Part shown: positions 23,169 through 31,401 of the stretch, piece by piece
Numbering within the stretch: the first letter of the stretch is position 1
How the letters are laid out: each line of letters begins with the position of its first letter
Source: DASUZB01 sp035535495
GTDB taxonomy: Bacteria > Actinomycetota > CALGFH01
Direction: 5' to 3'
Length of the DNA stretch: 39,956 bases
Assembly (NCBI GenBank): GCA_035535495.1
Contig: DATLQA010000041.1
Span: forward strand, 1-39,956
The notes under the pieces: model-generated
What the model was told of the DNA's origin: nothing
Seen by the model: only the letters and a program-made list of their open reading frames with translations
Database searches by the model: none
Position numbers and translations under genes: made by a program

Positions 23169-24422
23169 ATGGCGGCCAGGTCGGCTCGTGCGCGGATGGC
23201 GTGGTTGGCGGGGTGGGCCGGAGCGTCCACCAGGCCACCTCGGACGGTCGCGCCGCCGCGGCGGCTGGCCGGCCCGGCCCTCGCCGGCGGCGTGCTCGGC
23301 GCCATCTTCCTGCTCGCCACCCTGGCGCAGGGGGGCTTCTCGGCCACCTGGCCGTTCAACGTCGGCGAGCGCTTCGGCCTCGCCAGCGAGCTGGCCGAAC
23401 GGGGCATCCACGTCACCGCCCAGCCAGGGGTCGGCTACGACGGCCAGTGGTACCTCGCCCTGGCGACGGACCCGCTGCTCCGCGGTGGGATCGCCGACCA
23501 CTTCGACAACCCCCGCTACCGGGCCGGGCGGCCGTTCCAGGCCTGGGCCGGCTGGCTGCTCGCGGCCGGGCGGCCGGGGCTGATCCCCGCTGCCCTGCTG
23601 GTCATCGGGCCGCTGGCGGCCGCCCTCGGTGCCGCCGCGACCGCCGGCGTGGCCACGGCGTTCGGGCGGAGCCGCTGGTGGGGGGCTGGCTTCGTGCTCG
23701 TGCCCGGGGTGGCGGTCGGGATCGCCGCGGTCACCTCCGAGCCGCTCGCCCTCGCCCTGGCCGTCCTCGGCGTGGTCCTGCTCCTGGCCGATCGCCCGGT
23801 AACGGCCGGCCTGGCGTTCGCCGGCGCCGCCCTGACCAAGGAGAGCTACCTCGCCTTCGCGGTCGCCGCAGCGATCCACCTGCTGCTGGAGCCCGCCACG
23901 GACGCACGCCGCCGGGGGATGGGCCGGCTGGCGCGGGCCGGCATGGTGCTGCTGCCCGGGCTCGCCGGCCTGGCGGTCTGGTGGGTGTACCTGGTCGGGA
24001 GGTTGCCGTCAGTGCCTGGACAGCCCGACAACGCGGGCAGTGCGCTCGGGGTGCCGTTCTCCGGATGGGTGGGCTGGCTCGGAAAGGTGGTCACCGGGCG
24101 CTACGGGCCGCCGGACGTCCCCGACTCGCCGGGGCCGGTCGGAGGGCCGTTCGTCGTCATCTCGCTCGCCCTGGTCGCCGCCGGCCTGCTGATCGGCCTC
24201 AGCCACCGCAGCCTCCCCGCCCGCGTCGGCCTCGTCCTCGGCGGCTACGCTCTGGTCGTCGGGGATGCGCTCACCTGGTTGTTCTTCTCGACCATGCGGG
24301 CGCTGGCGCCGTGCGTGCTCGCCGCCATGCTGGCGGTGCTGGCCGAGGCACCCCCTCGTCCCCGGACCGCCCCGGAACCGGCCCGAGCGCCCCCGGCCAC
24401 CGAGGATGCCCCCGTCACCTGA
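23169..24422 (+). CDS. Polytopic membrane protein, possible GT-C-like
   Basis: 417 residues with around nine or ten hydrophobic segments starting at about 33-52. GVGYDGQWYLALATDP in an extracytoplasmic loop (about 87-103) is a motif seen in actinobacterial GT-C or mannosyltransferase-like membrane proteins, followed by an aromatic/Arg region (NPRYRAGR). The Pro-rich tail (about 395-417) is disordered. GGGAGGGG directly precedes the ATG. I cannot assign a function; the GT-C suggestion rests on that motif and topology only. Confidence 0.65.
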   Translation: MAARSARARMAWLAGWAGASTRPPRTVAPPRRLAGPALAGGVLGAIFLLATLAQGGFSATWPFNVGERFGLASELAERGIHVTAQPGVGYDGQWYLALATDPLLRGGIADHFDNPRYRAGRPFQAWAGWLLAAGRPGLIPAALLVIGPLAAALGAAATAGVATAFGRSRWWGAGFVLVPGVAVGIAAVTSEPLALALAVLGVVLLLADRPVTAGLAFAGAALTKESYLAFAVAAAIHLLLEPATDARRRGMGRLARAGMVLLPGLAGLAVWWVYLVGRLPSVPGQPDNAGSALGVPFSGWVGWLGKVVTGRYGPPDVPDSPGPVGGPFVVISLALVAAGLLIGLSHRSLPARVGLVLGGYALVVGDALTWLFFSTMRALAPCVLAAMLAVLAEAPPRPRTAPEPARAPPATEDAPVT

Positions 24423-24539
24423 ATCCGGGTGAACCCTGCCGGTGGTGTCAGCCCTTCCGGGCGACGGCGGCACCCGCTACCGCACATGGAGCCGTCGCGC
24501 CGCCAAGCCCGCACCGTCGCCGTGCCTGCGGGGCAGTGG

Positions 24540-26189
24540 TCAGGCGCACGCCTCGCGCAGGTCCGCCAGGCGGACCAGGAGCTCGGAGCGGGCGGCTTCC
24601 AGCCCGGCGAGCGGAGCGGCCATGGCCCCGTCGACCTCGCGGCTGACGGCCTGGTCGAGCTCGCCGGTGAGCCGGTCGGCCCAGCGGCGCCCATGGCGGC
24701 GGGCGCTCGCGGCCAGCAGGCGGGCGAGCAGCCAGCTCGCCACCAGCCCGCCGATCACCAGCAGCAGCGGGAGCGGCACGTCGCCCCAGGTGGGCAGGTC
24801 GGGGAGGTCGGCCTGCGCCCGGCCGGCCAGGTAGAGCGTGAGATACCAGAGCAGCCCCGCCGCCAGCGCGCCGGTGGCCAGCACCTGGAGCACGCCCACC
24901 ACCGGCCACAGCCAGGAGCGCGGCGGGCGGGCGTGCGCCACCCCCGCCCGGCCGACCGCCTCGTCCAGGGCCGCGCCGAGGCGCTCCTCCAGGCGGTCGG
25001 GTTCGGCCAGCGCCATCACCTTGGGCCGGAGGCCGGCGGGGGCGGCCAGCGCCGCGCGCCGCACCAGGTCGTGGACGGCGTTGACGGTGGGGCTGAGCGA
25101 GGCCCTGCCACGCCAGCCGGCGGCGTAGGCCACCGGGTCGACCGAGCGGGCCGAGGCCGCGCGGGACTGGCCGCCGCGAAGTCGCGCGACGCCCGCGAGC
25201 AGGCGGCCGATCGGCCCGGCGCCAGCCGCTCTCGCCTCGGCCCTGGTGCGGCGCTGGCAGGCGCGGCGCACGCCCTCGACGTCGACCGCGGCGCGGGCGG
25301 CGGCGACCGCCCGCTGGCGCGCCTGGCCTCTGGCCGCCTCGTCGACCAGCGGCCGGTTCGCATCCGGGCCCTCCAGCCCTGCCCGCCGGGCGATCGCCGC
25401 GCCGGCCGCGGCGCAGTCGGCCGCCACCCGCCCGGCGACCACCGCCTTGACCTCCATCCGTTCGGTCAGCCAGGCGCGCAGGTCCTCCAGCTCGCCGCTG
25501 CCGAAGCCGGCGGGCGGCGACGCCGAGACCGCGAACACCGGCCGGTCGCCGATGCCGTCCATGGCGAGCCGGCGGCGCAGGTCGGCGACGAGCCTGCCCA
25601 CGACCCGGTCGTCGCCGATCATGTCGCGGCGGTTGAGCACGAACACCGCCCGCTCGCCGTGGTGGGCGAGCGGCCGCAGGTAGTCCTCGTGCAACACCCG
25701 GTCGGCGTACTTCTCCGGGTCGAGCACCCAGCACACCGCGTCCACCCTCGGCAGGATCTCGTCGACCCTGGCCCGGTGGGAGCGGTCCACCGAGTCGTAG
25801 TCGGGCAGGTCGAGCACGCACAGGTCGGCGAAGGCGGCGTCGGAATGGCTCACCACCTTCTCGACCCCGACCCAGTTGAGCAGCGGCCGCAACTCCCCGG
25901 CGGCGTCGGCCGGCACCCACGCCACCGGCTCGCCGGTCACCGGCCTGACCGGGCCCGGCCGGCTCACCTCCCGCCCGGCCAGCGCGTTGAGCAGGCTGGA
26001 CTTGCCGGCGCCGGTCCCTCCGGCCAGGGCGAGCACGAACGCGGTTCCCGGGAAGCCGAGCCGTGCCTTGGCCGACTCGAGCGTCCCGCGCGCGTCGCTG
26101 GCGTCCACGCCGAGCTCCTCAGCCGCCTCGGCCACCCGTTCCAGGGCGGTCAGGCAGTGCGCCAGGTCGCTCGTTGCCTTCCCCTCCAC
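24540..26189 (-). CDS. Dynamin-like membrane GTPase (second of pair)
   Basis: 549 residues starting at GTG, directly preceded by an in-frame TGA. The P-loop GGTGAGKSS is at 57-65, the switch/G3 region reads DLPDYDSVD, and the G4-like motif is NRRD. After a helical middle part come two strongly hydrophobic segments (about 420-450 and 470-492) and a C-terminal amphipathic helix. The arrangement of GTPase, helices and paddle-like membrane segment matches bacterial dynamin-like proteins such as DynA/DynB of Streptomyces, which stabilise FtsZ rings. The upstream gene encodes a related GTPase 54 bp away, so a heteromeric pair is likely. Confidence 0.75.
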   Translation of the reverse strand: MEGKATSDLAHCLTALERVAEAAEELGVDASDARGTLESAKARLGFPGTAFVLALAGGTGAGKSSLLNALAGREVSRPGPVRPVTGEPVAWVPADAAGELRPLLNWVGVEKVVSHSDAAFADLCVLDLPDYDSVDRSHRARVDEILPRVDAVCWVLDPEKYADRVLHEDYLRPLAHHGERAVFVLNRRDMIGDDRVVGRLVADLRRRLAMDGIGDRPVFAVSASPPAGFGSGELEDLRAWLTERMEVKAVVAGRVAADCAAAGAAIARRAGLEGPDANRPLVDEAARGQARQRAVAAARAAVDVEGVRRACQRRTRAEARAAGAGPIGRLLAGVARLRGGQSRAASARSVDPVAYAAGWRGRASLSPTVNAVHDLVRRAALAAPAGLRPKVMALAEPDRLEERLGAALDEAVGRAGVAHARPPRSWLWPVVGVLQVLATGALAAGLLWYLTLYLAGRAQADLPDLPTWGDVPLPLLLVIGGLVASWLLARLLAASARRHGRRWADRLTGELDQAVSREVDGAMAAPLAGLEAARSELLVRLADLREACA

Positions 26190-26243
26190 TCAAACGGTCG
26201 GTGGCCCTACGCCGCCAAATGCGCTGGCTTCCCTCGTCGCTCC

Positions 26244-28004
26244 TCAGTCCCGCCGGCGCTCGCCGTTGGTCCACCTCGCTGTACCGCCAAGCCTGGCCAG
26301 GAGTTGCTCGGCGGCGGTGATCACCCGGGCGGAGGCGGCTCTGAGCTGCTCCGGGCCGGCTTTGCCTGGGGCGAGCAGGTCGAGGAAGCGGCTCGCGTCC
26401 GCCTCCAGCCCGACCCGCAGGGTGGCGCGCAGGTCGCGGCCGGCCCCGCGGATGAGGTCGGCGACGGCCGCCTCCCCGATCAGCGCCTCGAGGAGCTTCT
26501 GGTTGATCACGGCGGTGCCGCCCGCGATCACCAGCTCCCCACCGGTCAGCCCGGCGCTGTGCGCGAACACGGCCAGCATGGCCACCACCCCGATGGCGTT
26601 CACCCCGAGCGAGGCGACGAAGGCGAACGCCCGCCGGTCGTGCCCGCGCTCCTGGACCACCTTGGCCAGCCGGCCGAGCCAGCCTTCGAGCAGCTTGGTG
26701 GCCTCGGCCTCGAGCCGCCCGCCGTGGCCCCACAGCTCCGGATGCCCCTCGACCAGCAGCGCGCCGGCGGGGTTGGCGGCCCAGTCGGACGCCGCCTCAG
26801 CCGCGGCGGCGTCGGCGTGGCGCACCAGCGCGGCCACCAGCTGTTCGAAGGCGCGCTCCTTGGCCTGCTCCACCGGCGCCTCGGTGTTCGCGCGGGGGTG
26901 CCAGCGGCGGGCCAGCCACGCCCGCACCCGCCCGACGCCGCTGGACAGCCAGCGGGCCACGTCCCCGACGCCGACGAACTCCTGCCAGGCGCGCATCACC
27001 TCGCCCCGGAGGAACTCGCCACTGGCCAGCCGGTCGTCCAGGCTGGCGGCCGCGGCGGCGTAGGCCCGGTCCACCGGGGCACGCAGGCCGGCCGCCCGCT
27101 GCCGGTCGCGTTCCAGCTCGCCGGCGAGCCCCTCGACCCCGGCCGGCAGCCCGGCCAGGGCGCCCCGCAGCGCCGCCGCCTTGACCGCGCCGAGCGCCGA
27201 CGGGTCGGTGGCCAGCTCGGTGAGGGCCCGCCGGACCGGCTCGATGGCGGCCGCGTCCAGTCCGTCGACCGCGTCGTCCCGTGCGCCCTCCTCGACGCCG
27301 AGGAACGGCAGGTCGCCGCGTGGCCCCGCCTGTTCCAGGTCGGCCTCGGCGAAGCGGCGGCGGCAGTCGGCCATCACCGCGGCCCGGTCGGCCTGGTCGC
27401 GGGGGAGGCGGTTGACCACCACCATCAACGGCACGCCCCGCGCCTTGGCGCGGTGGAGGAACTCCCACGGCACCGCGTCGGCGTACCGCTGCGCGGTGGT
27501 CACGAACAGGCAGAGGTCCGCCGCCTGCAGCAGCTCGTCAGCGGCGAGCTGGTTGGCGGTCTCCACCGAGTCGACGTCGGGCGCGTCGACCAGGGCGATG
27601 TCGGCGAAGGCATGGTCGTCGACGGCCAGCTGCAAGCGCTCTTCGTCAGCCAGGGCGGCCAGCACCCGGCCGCCCATGAACGCGTCGACCTGGCCGGGGG
27701 CGAGCAGCACCACCGGCTTGGTGGTGGTCGGCCGGATCACCCCGCTGGGGCTCACCTGCCTGCCAGCCAGCCCGTTGAGCAGGGACGACTTGCCCGCCCC
27801 GGTCGACCCGAGCAGGACCACCACCAGTGGCGACTCCAGGTCGCGGACACGCGGCAGCAGGTACTCCTCCAGGTGCCAGGCGAGCCGGCGGCGCTGCTCC
27901 TCGCCGCGGTCGCCAGGGACCGGGGCACGCGGCGTGGCCGTGGCCACCAGGGCGCTGAGTTCGCTCAGCGCCTGCTGGACGGCGGCGGTCTCGATCGCGG
28001 GCAT
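26244..28004 (-). CDS. Dynamin-like membrane GTPase (first of pair)
   Basis: 586 residues. The P-loop GSTGAGKSS is at 66-74, the G3 region reads DAPDVDSV, and a G4-like motif NRLP is present. A charged helical stalk precedes a hydrophobic hairpin in the C-terminal third (around AFVASLGVNAIGVVAML and the following GGELVIAGGTAVI). A GAGG ribosome binding site lies 6 nt before the ATG, and the gene begins 10 bp after larB. The sequence differs clearly from the second GTPase, so this is an old paralogous pair rather than a recent copy. The role is probably membrane remodelling or division; no ftsZ is near. Confidence 0.78.
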   Translation of the reverse strand: MPAIETAAVQQALSELSALVATATPRAPVPGDRGEEQRRRLAWHLEEYLLPRVRDLESPLVVVLLGSTGAGKSSLLNGLAGRQVSPSGVIRPTTTKPVVLLAPGQVDAFMGGRVLAALADEERLQLAVDDHAFADIALVDAPDVDSVETANQLAADELLQAADLCLFVTTAQRYADAVPWEFLHRAKARGVPLMVVVNRLPRDQADRAAVMADCRRRFAEADLEQAGPRGDLPFLGVEEGARDDAVDGLDAAAIEPVRRALTELATDPSALGAVKAAALRGALAGLPAGVEGLAGELERDRQRAAGLRAPVDRAYAAAAASLDDRLASGEFLRGEVMRAWQEFVGVGDVARWLSSGVGRVRAWLARRWHPRANTEAPVEQAKERAFEQLVAALVRHADAAAAEAASDWAANPAGALLVEGHPELWGHGGRLEAEATKLLEGWLGRLAKVVQERGHDRRAFAFVASLGVNAIGVVAMLAVFAHSAGLTGGELVIAGGTAVINQKLLEALIGEAAVADLIRGAGRDLRATLRVGLEADASRFLDLLAPGKAGPEQLRAASARVITAAEQLLARLGGTARWTNGERRRD

Positions 28005-28014
28005 GGCATCCTCA

Positions 28015-28812
28015 CTACCCCACGACCGGCCGCTCGACCCGCCGTGCCGCCGCCAGGATCCGGACGGCCAGCGCGCCGGCCCCGAACCCGTTGTCGATGT
28101 TGACCACCCCGACCCCGACCGCGCAGGAGTTCAGCATCGCCAGCAGGGCGGCGAGCCCCTCGAAGGCGGCGCCGTAGCCCACGCTGGTCGGCACGGCCAG
28201 CACCGGCACGCCGACCAGCCCGCCGACCAGCGACGGCAGCGCGCCCTCCATGCCGGCGACCACCACCAGCGCGTCGGCCCGCTGCAGCCGCTCGACCTCC
28301 GCGAACAGCCGGTGCGCGCCGGACACGCCCACGTCGGTCAGGCGGTCGACCTCACAGCCGAACGCCTCGGCGGTCAGCGCCGCCTCGTCGGCGACCGGCA
28401 GGTCGCTGGTGCCGGCACAGACCACCCCGATCCTGCCTGGCACGGTCCCGGCGGGGGCGCGCCGGAGCACCAGCAGGCCGGCGCGCGGATGCCACTCGGC
28501 CTCCGGGCAGACGGCCAGTACCGCCTCGGCGTGGTCCTGGTCGGCCTTGGTCGCCAGCACCGGAGCGCCGCCCTGCGCGAGGATCGCGGTGGCGATGCCG
28601 GCGACCTGCTCGGGAGTCTTGCCGCGGGCGTAGACCACCTCCGGGCCGAGGCCGCGGACGGCGCGGTGATGGTCGACCCGCGCGTAGCCGAGGTCCTCGA
28701 ACGGCAGCCGGGCGAGGCGCCGCTCGGCCTCCTCGACCGGCAGGCGCCCCGCGGCGACCTCGGCGAGCAGGTCGCGAAGGCGCGTGGCATCCAAAGTGGA
28801 CGCAGCGTACAC
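28015..28812 (-). CDS. larB: LarB, pyridinium-3,5-biscarboxylic acid mononucleotide synthase
   Basis: 265 residues, homologous to AIR carboxylase (PurE) in the C-terminal half. The conserved VVCAGTSDLPVADEA (130-144), VVAGMEGALPSLVGGL (184-199) and LNSC with Cys230, followed by VVNIDNGFGAG (237-247), match LarB, where this cysteine binds nicotinic acid adenine dinucleotide covalently during synthesis of the nickel-pincer cofactor. larC, larE and a lactate racemase are absent here. The GTG at 28812 has no ribosome binding site, and TTG 28794 is an alternative start. Confidence 0.92.
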   Translation of the reverse strand: MYAASTLDATRLRDLLAEVAAGRLPVEEAERRLARLPFEDLGYARVDHHRAVRGLGPEVVYARGKTPEQVAGIATAILAQGGAPVLATKADQDHAEAVLAVCPEAEWHPRAGLLVLRRAPAGTVPGRIGVVCAGTSDLPVADEAALTAEAFGCEVDRLTDVGVSGAHRLFAEVERLQRADALVVVAGMEGALPSLVGGLVGVPVLAVPTSVGYGAAFEGLAALLAMLNSCAVGVGVVNIDNGFGAGALAVRILAAARRVERPVVG

Positions 28813-28837
28813 CGGGGAGGAACCCGACCGGTCGCCG

Positions 28838-29920
28838 TCACCATTGAGCGCCGGTGACGCCGGCCGCGACCGGGATCCGCTTCGGGGCGCTCTGGCGGTC
28901 CCACCGGAACAGCGGCACGGGCGCCAGGGGGTCGGCCGGCGCCACCATCTGCATCAGCACGTGGCCGCGGCCGGCGTCGAAGTCCAGCCTGGCCACGAGG
29001 CCCGGGGCGGTCCGGACCGGTGCCGCCCTGCCACTGCGGACGTCCAGCTCGACCAGGGCCGACCGCTGCGCCGACCGGCAGGTCGTGGCGGCGAGCAGCC
29101 TCGGGTCGGGACCGAAGGCGACCGTGCGGTACTCGCAGCCGGGCGTGCTCGGTCGGAACGCCGGTAGCTGGTCGTACCGCCCTGGCGGCGAGGTGGTGTC
29201 CAGCACGTGCGCGGTGTACCGCGTTCCGCGGTCACCGGTGACGAAGCCGAGCAGGCGGCCGTCACTCGAGAAGGAGAGCGAGGAGGCCGGCCGCGGGACC
29301 TCCACCAGCACCCGCGGGACCAGCCGGTCCTCGCCGAGAGGGACGACCGCCACCGCCAGCCGGCCGGCACAGGTCCTCCCGGCCAGGGCGACCAGGTGCC
29401 TGTCTGGCGCGATCGCCATGGTGGCCAGCACCTCGCGCATGGCGACGCTGCCGCGCCAGGTGCGGGCGCCGTGCCAGTCCAGCTGGTCGAGGGTGGTCTC
29501 GCAGCCGCCCGCCGTGGAGGCCTGCGCGAGCAGGAGCGACCCGTCAGGGCCGAGCGCGTAGGTGCCGAGCCCGCTCTCCCCAGCCGGGTTCGCCTGGACG
29601 CGCCGGCCGGTGCGTGCGTCGTACCGGCCCAACTCACGCCCGTGGGCATGGCTGGCGAGCGCCACGAAGCTGTCCGGCGCCACCGCAAGTGCCATCCCGC
29701 CACCGCCGCCAGCCCCGGAATCCGAAGGTAGCTTCAGGTTCGGTCCGGCGACGACCAGGGCGAGCACGACGGCGACGGCCAGGCTCGCCCCCGCCGTCCA
29801 GGTGCGAGTGGCGCGCCTGCGCCGCAGGCGGCGCTCGAACCGGTCCCAGGCGCCGGTCTCCGGCGGCGCGGTCGCGGCCGCGCGCCGCAGCGACTCCCTC
29901 AGGTCCCCTCCGACGTTCAC
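28838..29920 (-). CDS. Membrane-anchored beta-propeller protein, possible anti-sigma factor
   Basis: 360 residues. A short cytoplasmic N-terminus (about 1-38) with a basic RRLRRRRATRT cluster leads into one membrane helix (about 40-60). A Gly-rich linker and an outside domain follow, built of repeated beta blades of the TolB/WD40 kind (VALASHAHGRELGRYD, LSFSSDGRLLGFVTG, VAFGPDPRLLAATT). The GTG at 29920 overlaps the sigma factor stop (GTGA) and has GGAGG 8 nt upstream. Coupling to an ECF sigma factor and the single-pass topology suggest sigma control or a signal sensor. I see no zinc-binding anti-sigma motif. Confidence 0.65.
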   Translation of the reverse strand: MNVGGDLRESLRRAAATAPPETGAWDRFERRLRRRRATRTWTAGASLAVAVVLALVVAGPNLKLPSDSGAGGGGGMALAVAPDSFVALASHAHGRELGRYDARTGRRVQANPAGESGLGTYALGPDGSLLLAQASTAGGCETTLDQLDWHGARTWRGSVAMREVLATMAIAPDRHLVALAGRTCAGRLAVAVVPLGEDRLVPRVLVEVPRPASSLSFSSDGRLLGFVTGDRGTRYTAHVLDTTSPPGRYDQLPAFRPSTPGCEYRTVAFGPDPRLLAATTCRSAQRSALVELDVRSGRAAPVRTAPGLVARLDFDAGRGHVLMQMVAPADPLAPVPLFRWDRQSAPKRIPVAAGVTGAQW

Positions 29921-30432
29921 CTCTGCTCCCTCCACGAGCCGCTGACGGCGGTGCCGCCGCGCTGGTCGCCCAGCTCACGGCGCAGCCGCTCCAGCGCACG
30001 GTGGTGCAGGGACTTGACCGTCCCAACGGGCATGCCGAGCAGCCGGGCGACCTCGGCCTCGGCCAGGTCCTCGTGGTAGCGGAGGACCAGGACCGCCCGC
30101 TGCCGCGGCGGGAGCCGCCGCACCGCGGCCCAGAGGATCATGCCGTCCTCGCCGAGGTCCGGCAGGAAGGCGTCCTCGCGCCCCAGCCGGCCTCGGTGGC
30201 GCGCCTCGACCATGAGCCGGCGGAGCAGCGACCGATGGTGGTTGACGAGCACCCGGCGGGCGTATGCGACCGGCTGCCCCCTGACCCGCCGCCACGCCAC
30301 CCAGGTCCGGACCAGCGCCTCCTGCGCGAGCTCCTCGCCGGCTTCCCAGCTCCCGGTGAGCAGGAAGCCGAGCCGCCGGAGCGGCGCATACTGCGCGGCG
30401 AAGAACTCCCGGAAGGCCTCGTCAGGTCCCAC
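29917..30432 (-). CDS. ECF sigma factor, SigE family
   Basis: 171 residues. Region 2 is at about 5-75 (LRRLGFLLTGSWEAGEELAQEALVRTW split across helices 2.1-2.4). Region 4 is at about 100-158, with LPPRQRAVLVLRYHEDLAEAEVARLLGMPVGTVKSLHHRALERLR in its helix-turn-helix. It is the short SigE-family type common in actinobacteria. GGAGG stands 5 nt before the GTG start. An ECF-like promoter lies directly upstream, so it probably activates its own operon with the propeller protein. Confidence 0.92.
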   Translation of the reverse strand: MGPDEAFREFFAAQYAPLRRLGFLLTGSWEAGEELAQEALVRTWVAWRRVRGQPVAYARRVLVNHHRSLLRRLMVEARHRGRLGREDAFLPDLGEDGMILWAAVRRLPPRQRAVLVLRYHEDLAEAEVARLLGMPVGTVKSLHHRALERLRRELGDQRGGTAVSGSWREQR

Positions 30433-30465
30433 CGAATCCTCCGCCAGGCGGCTGCCGTCAGCCTT

Positions 30466-30494
30466 GAGACGCGCCGCGAGCTCCGAAGGTTGCA
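30466..30494 (-). promoter_or_regulatory. Candidate autoregulated ECF promoter
   Basis: Read on the minus strand: TGCAAC (30494-30489), a 17-bp spacer, CGTCTC (30471-30466). The pattern fits ECF promoters with an AAC-type -35 and a CGTC -10, and lies 34 bp before the sigma gene start. Confidence 0.5.
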
Positions 30495-30495
30495 G

Positions 30496-31401
30496 TCAGT
30501 CGGCCAGCAGCAGGCAGCGCACCGGTGGCAGGCCGGTGGCGACCCGCTCCCAGGTCGCGCCCGCGTCGGACGAGCCGAACAGCTCGCCGGCGGCGGTGCC
30601 GAAGGTGACCTGGTCGCCGGCCGCGTCCAGGCAGGCGGTGTCCAGGTTGCGATCGAACCACTCGGGCAGCCCGGTCCGGCAGCGCTCGAACGGCGTGTCC
30701 GTCCCCGCGGCGAGCGGGCGGCGGTAGAGCCCGGCCTGGCCGCCGCGCGGGCCGGTCGAGCAGCTCACCAGCACCTGCCCGCCCGCCACGGCGACCGCTC
30801 GGCAGTAGGTCGCGTGCATGCCCTCGGTGGAGAACCGCCAGGTCGCCCCGGCGTCGTCGCTCTCGGCGAGGCCAAAGGCCGTGGCCGCGAGCACCCGCCC
30901 GGCGGGTTCGACGGCGACCTGGTGCACGTCGCTGTCCACGTCGATGGTGGCGGTGTAGCGCTGGCCGTCGTCGTCGCCGCGGAGGATCCCGCCGACGTGC
31001 ACGTTGACCCAGAGGGTCCCGCCGGCGTCCCTGGCCAGCGAGCGCACGTCCGGCGGGCCGCCCCACGGGGTGTACCAGCCGTCGCGCCCCTCGGCCCGGT
31101 CGAACGGGTCCACCCAGCGCAGCTCCCCGTCCTCGAGCCGCACCAGATGGGCTTCGGCCGTGCCGCAGACCACCTCGCCGGCACCGGCATCGACGCAGTT
31201 CAGCCGCACCTCGACCGCGGTCGCCGCCGGGCCGCCCTGATCACGCGGCTCGCGCCACAGCTCGCGCCCGTCGGTCACCGCCCACAGCGCGCCCTGGCCG
31301 CGCGCCAACGCGCCGACCGCCCGGCCGCGGAGCCAGCTCGCCGCCTTGCCGCCGTCCACCTGGTGAAGACCGTCGTCCGTGCCGACCAGGATGGTGCCCA
31401 T
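30496..31401 (-). CDS. Asp-box (BNR/sortilin-like) beta-propeller protein
   Basis: 301 residues without a signal peptide or membrane helix. Two Asp boxes of the S-x-D-x-G-x-TW type occur (DDAGATWRFS and SDAGATWERV) along with other WxxP blades, so a soluble multi-bladed propeller is expected. AGGAGGG stands 6 nt before the ATG at 31401; a longer frame upstream lacks support. Such proteins are often annotated as exo-alpha-sialidase or photosynthesis-assembly-like, but catalytic residues are not identifiable. Function unknown. Its stop overlaps the -35 of the sigma factor promoter. Confidence 0.75.
   Translation of the reverse strand: MGTILVGTDDGLHQVDGGKAASWLRGRAVGALARGQGALWAVTDGRELWREPRDQGGPAATAVEVRLNCVDAGAGEVVCGTAEAHLVRLEDGELRWVDPFDRAEGRDGWYTPWGGPPDVRSLARDAGGTLWVNVHVGGILRGDDDGQRYTATIDVDSDVHQVAVEPAGRVLAATAFGLAESDDAGATWRFSTEGMHATYCRAVAVAGGQVLVSCSTGPRGGQAGLYRRPLAAGTDTPFERCRTGLPEWFDRNLDTACLDAAGDQVTFGTAAGELFGSSDAGATWERVATGLPPVRCLLLAD

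Noticed and set aside
24429..28103. A 1,224-codon open frame on the plus strand opposite the two GTPase genes
   Set aside because: Its sequence is low-complexity (Gly/Arg/His/Gln-rich) and it is antisense to two genes with clear P-loops and ribosome binding sites. Long antisense frames are expected at this GC content.
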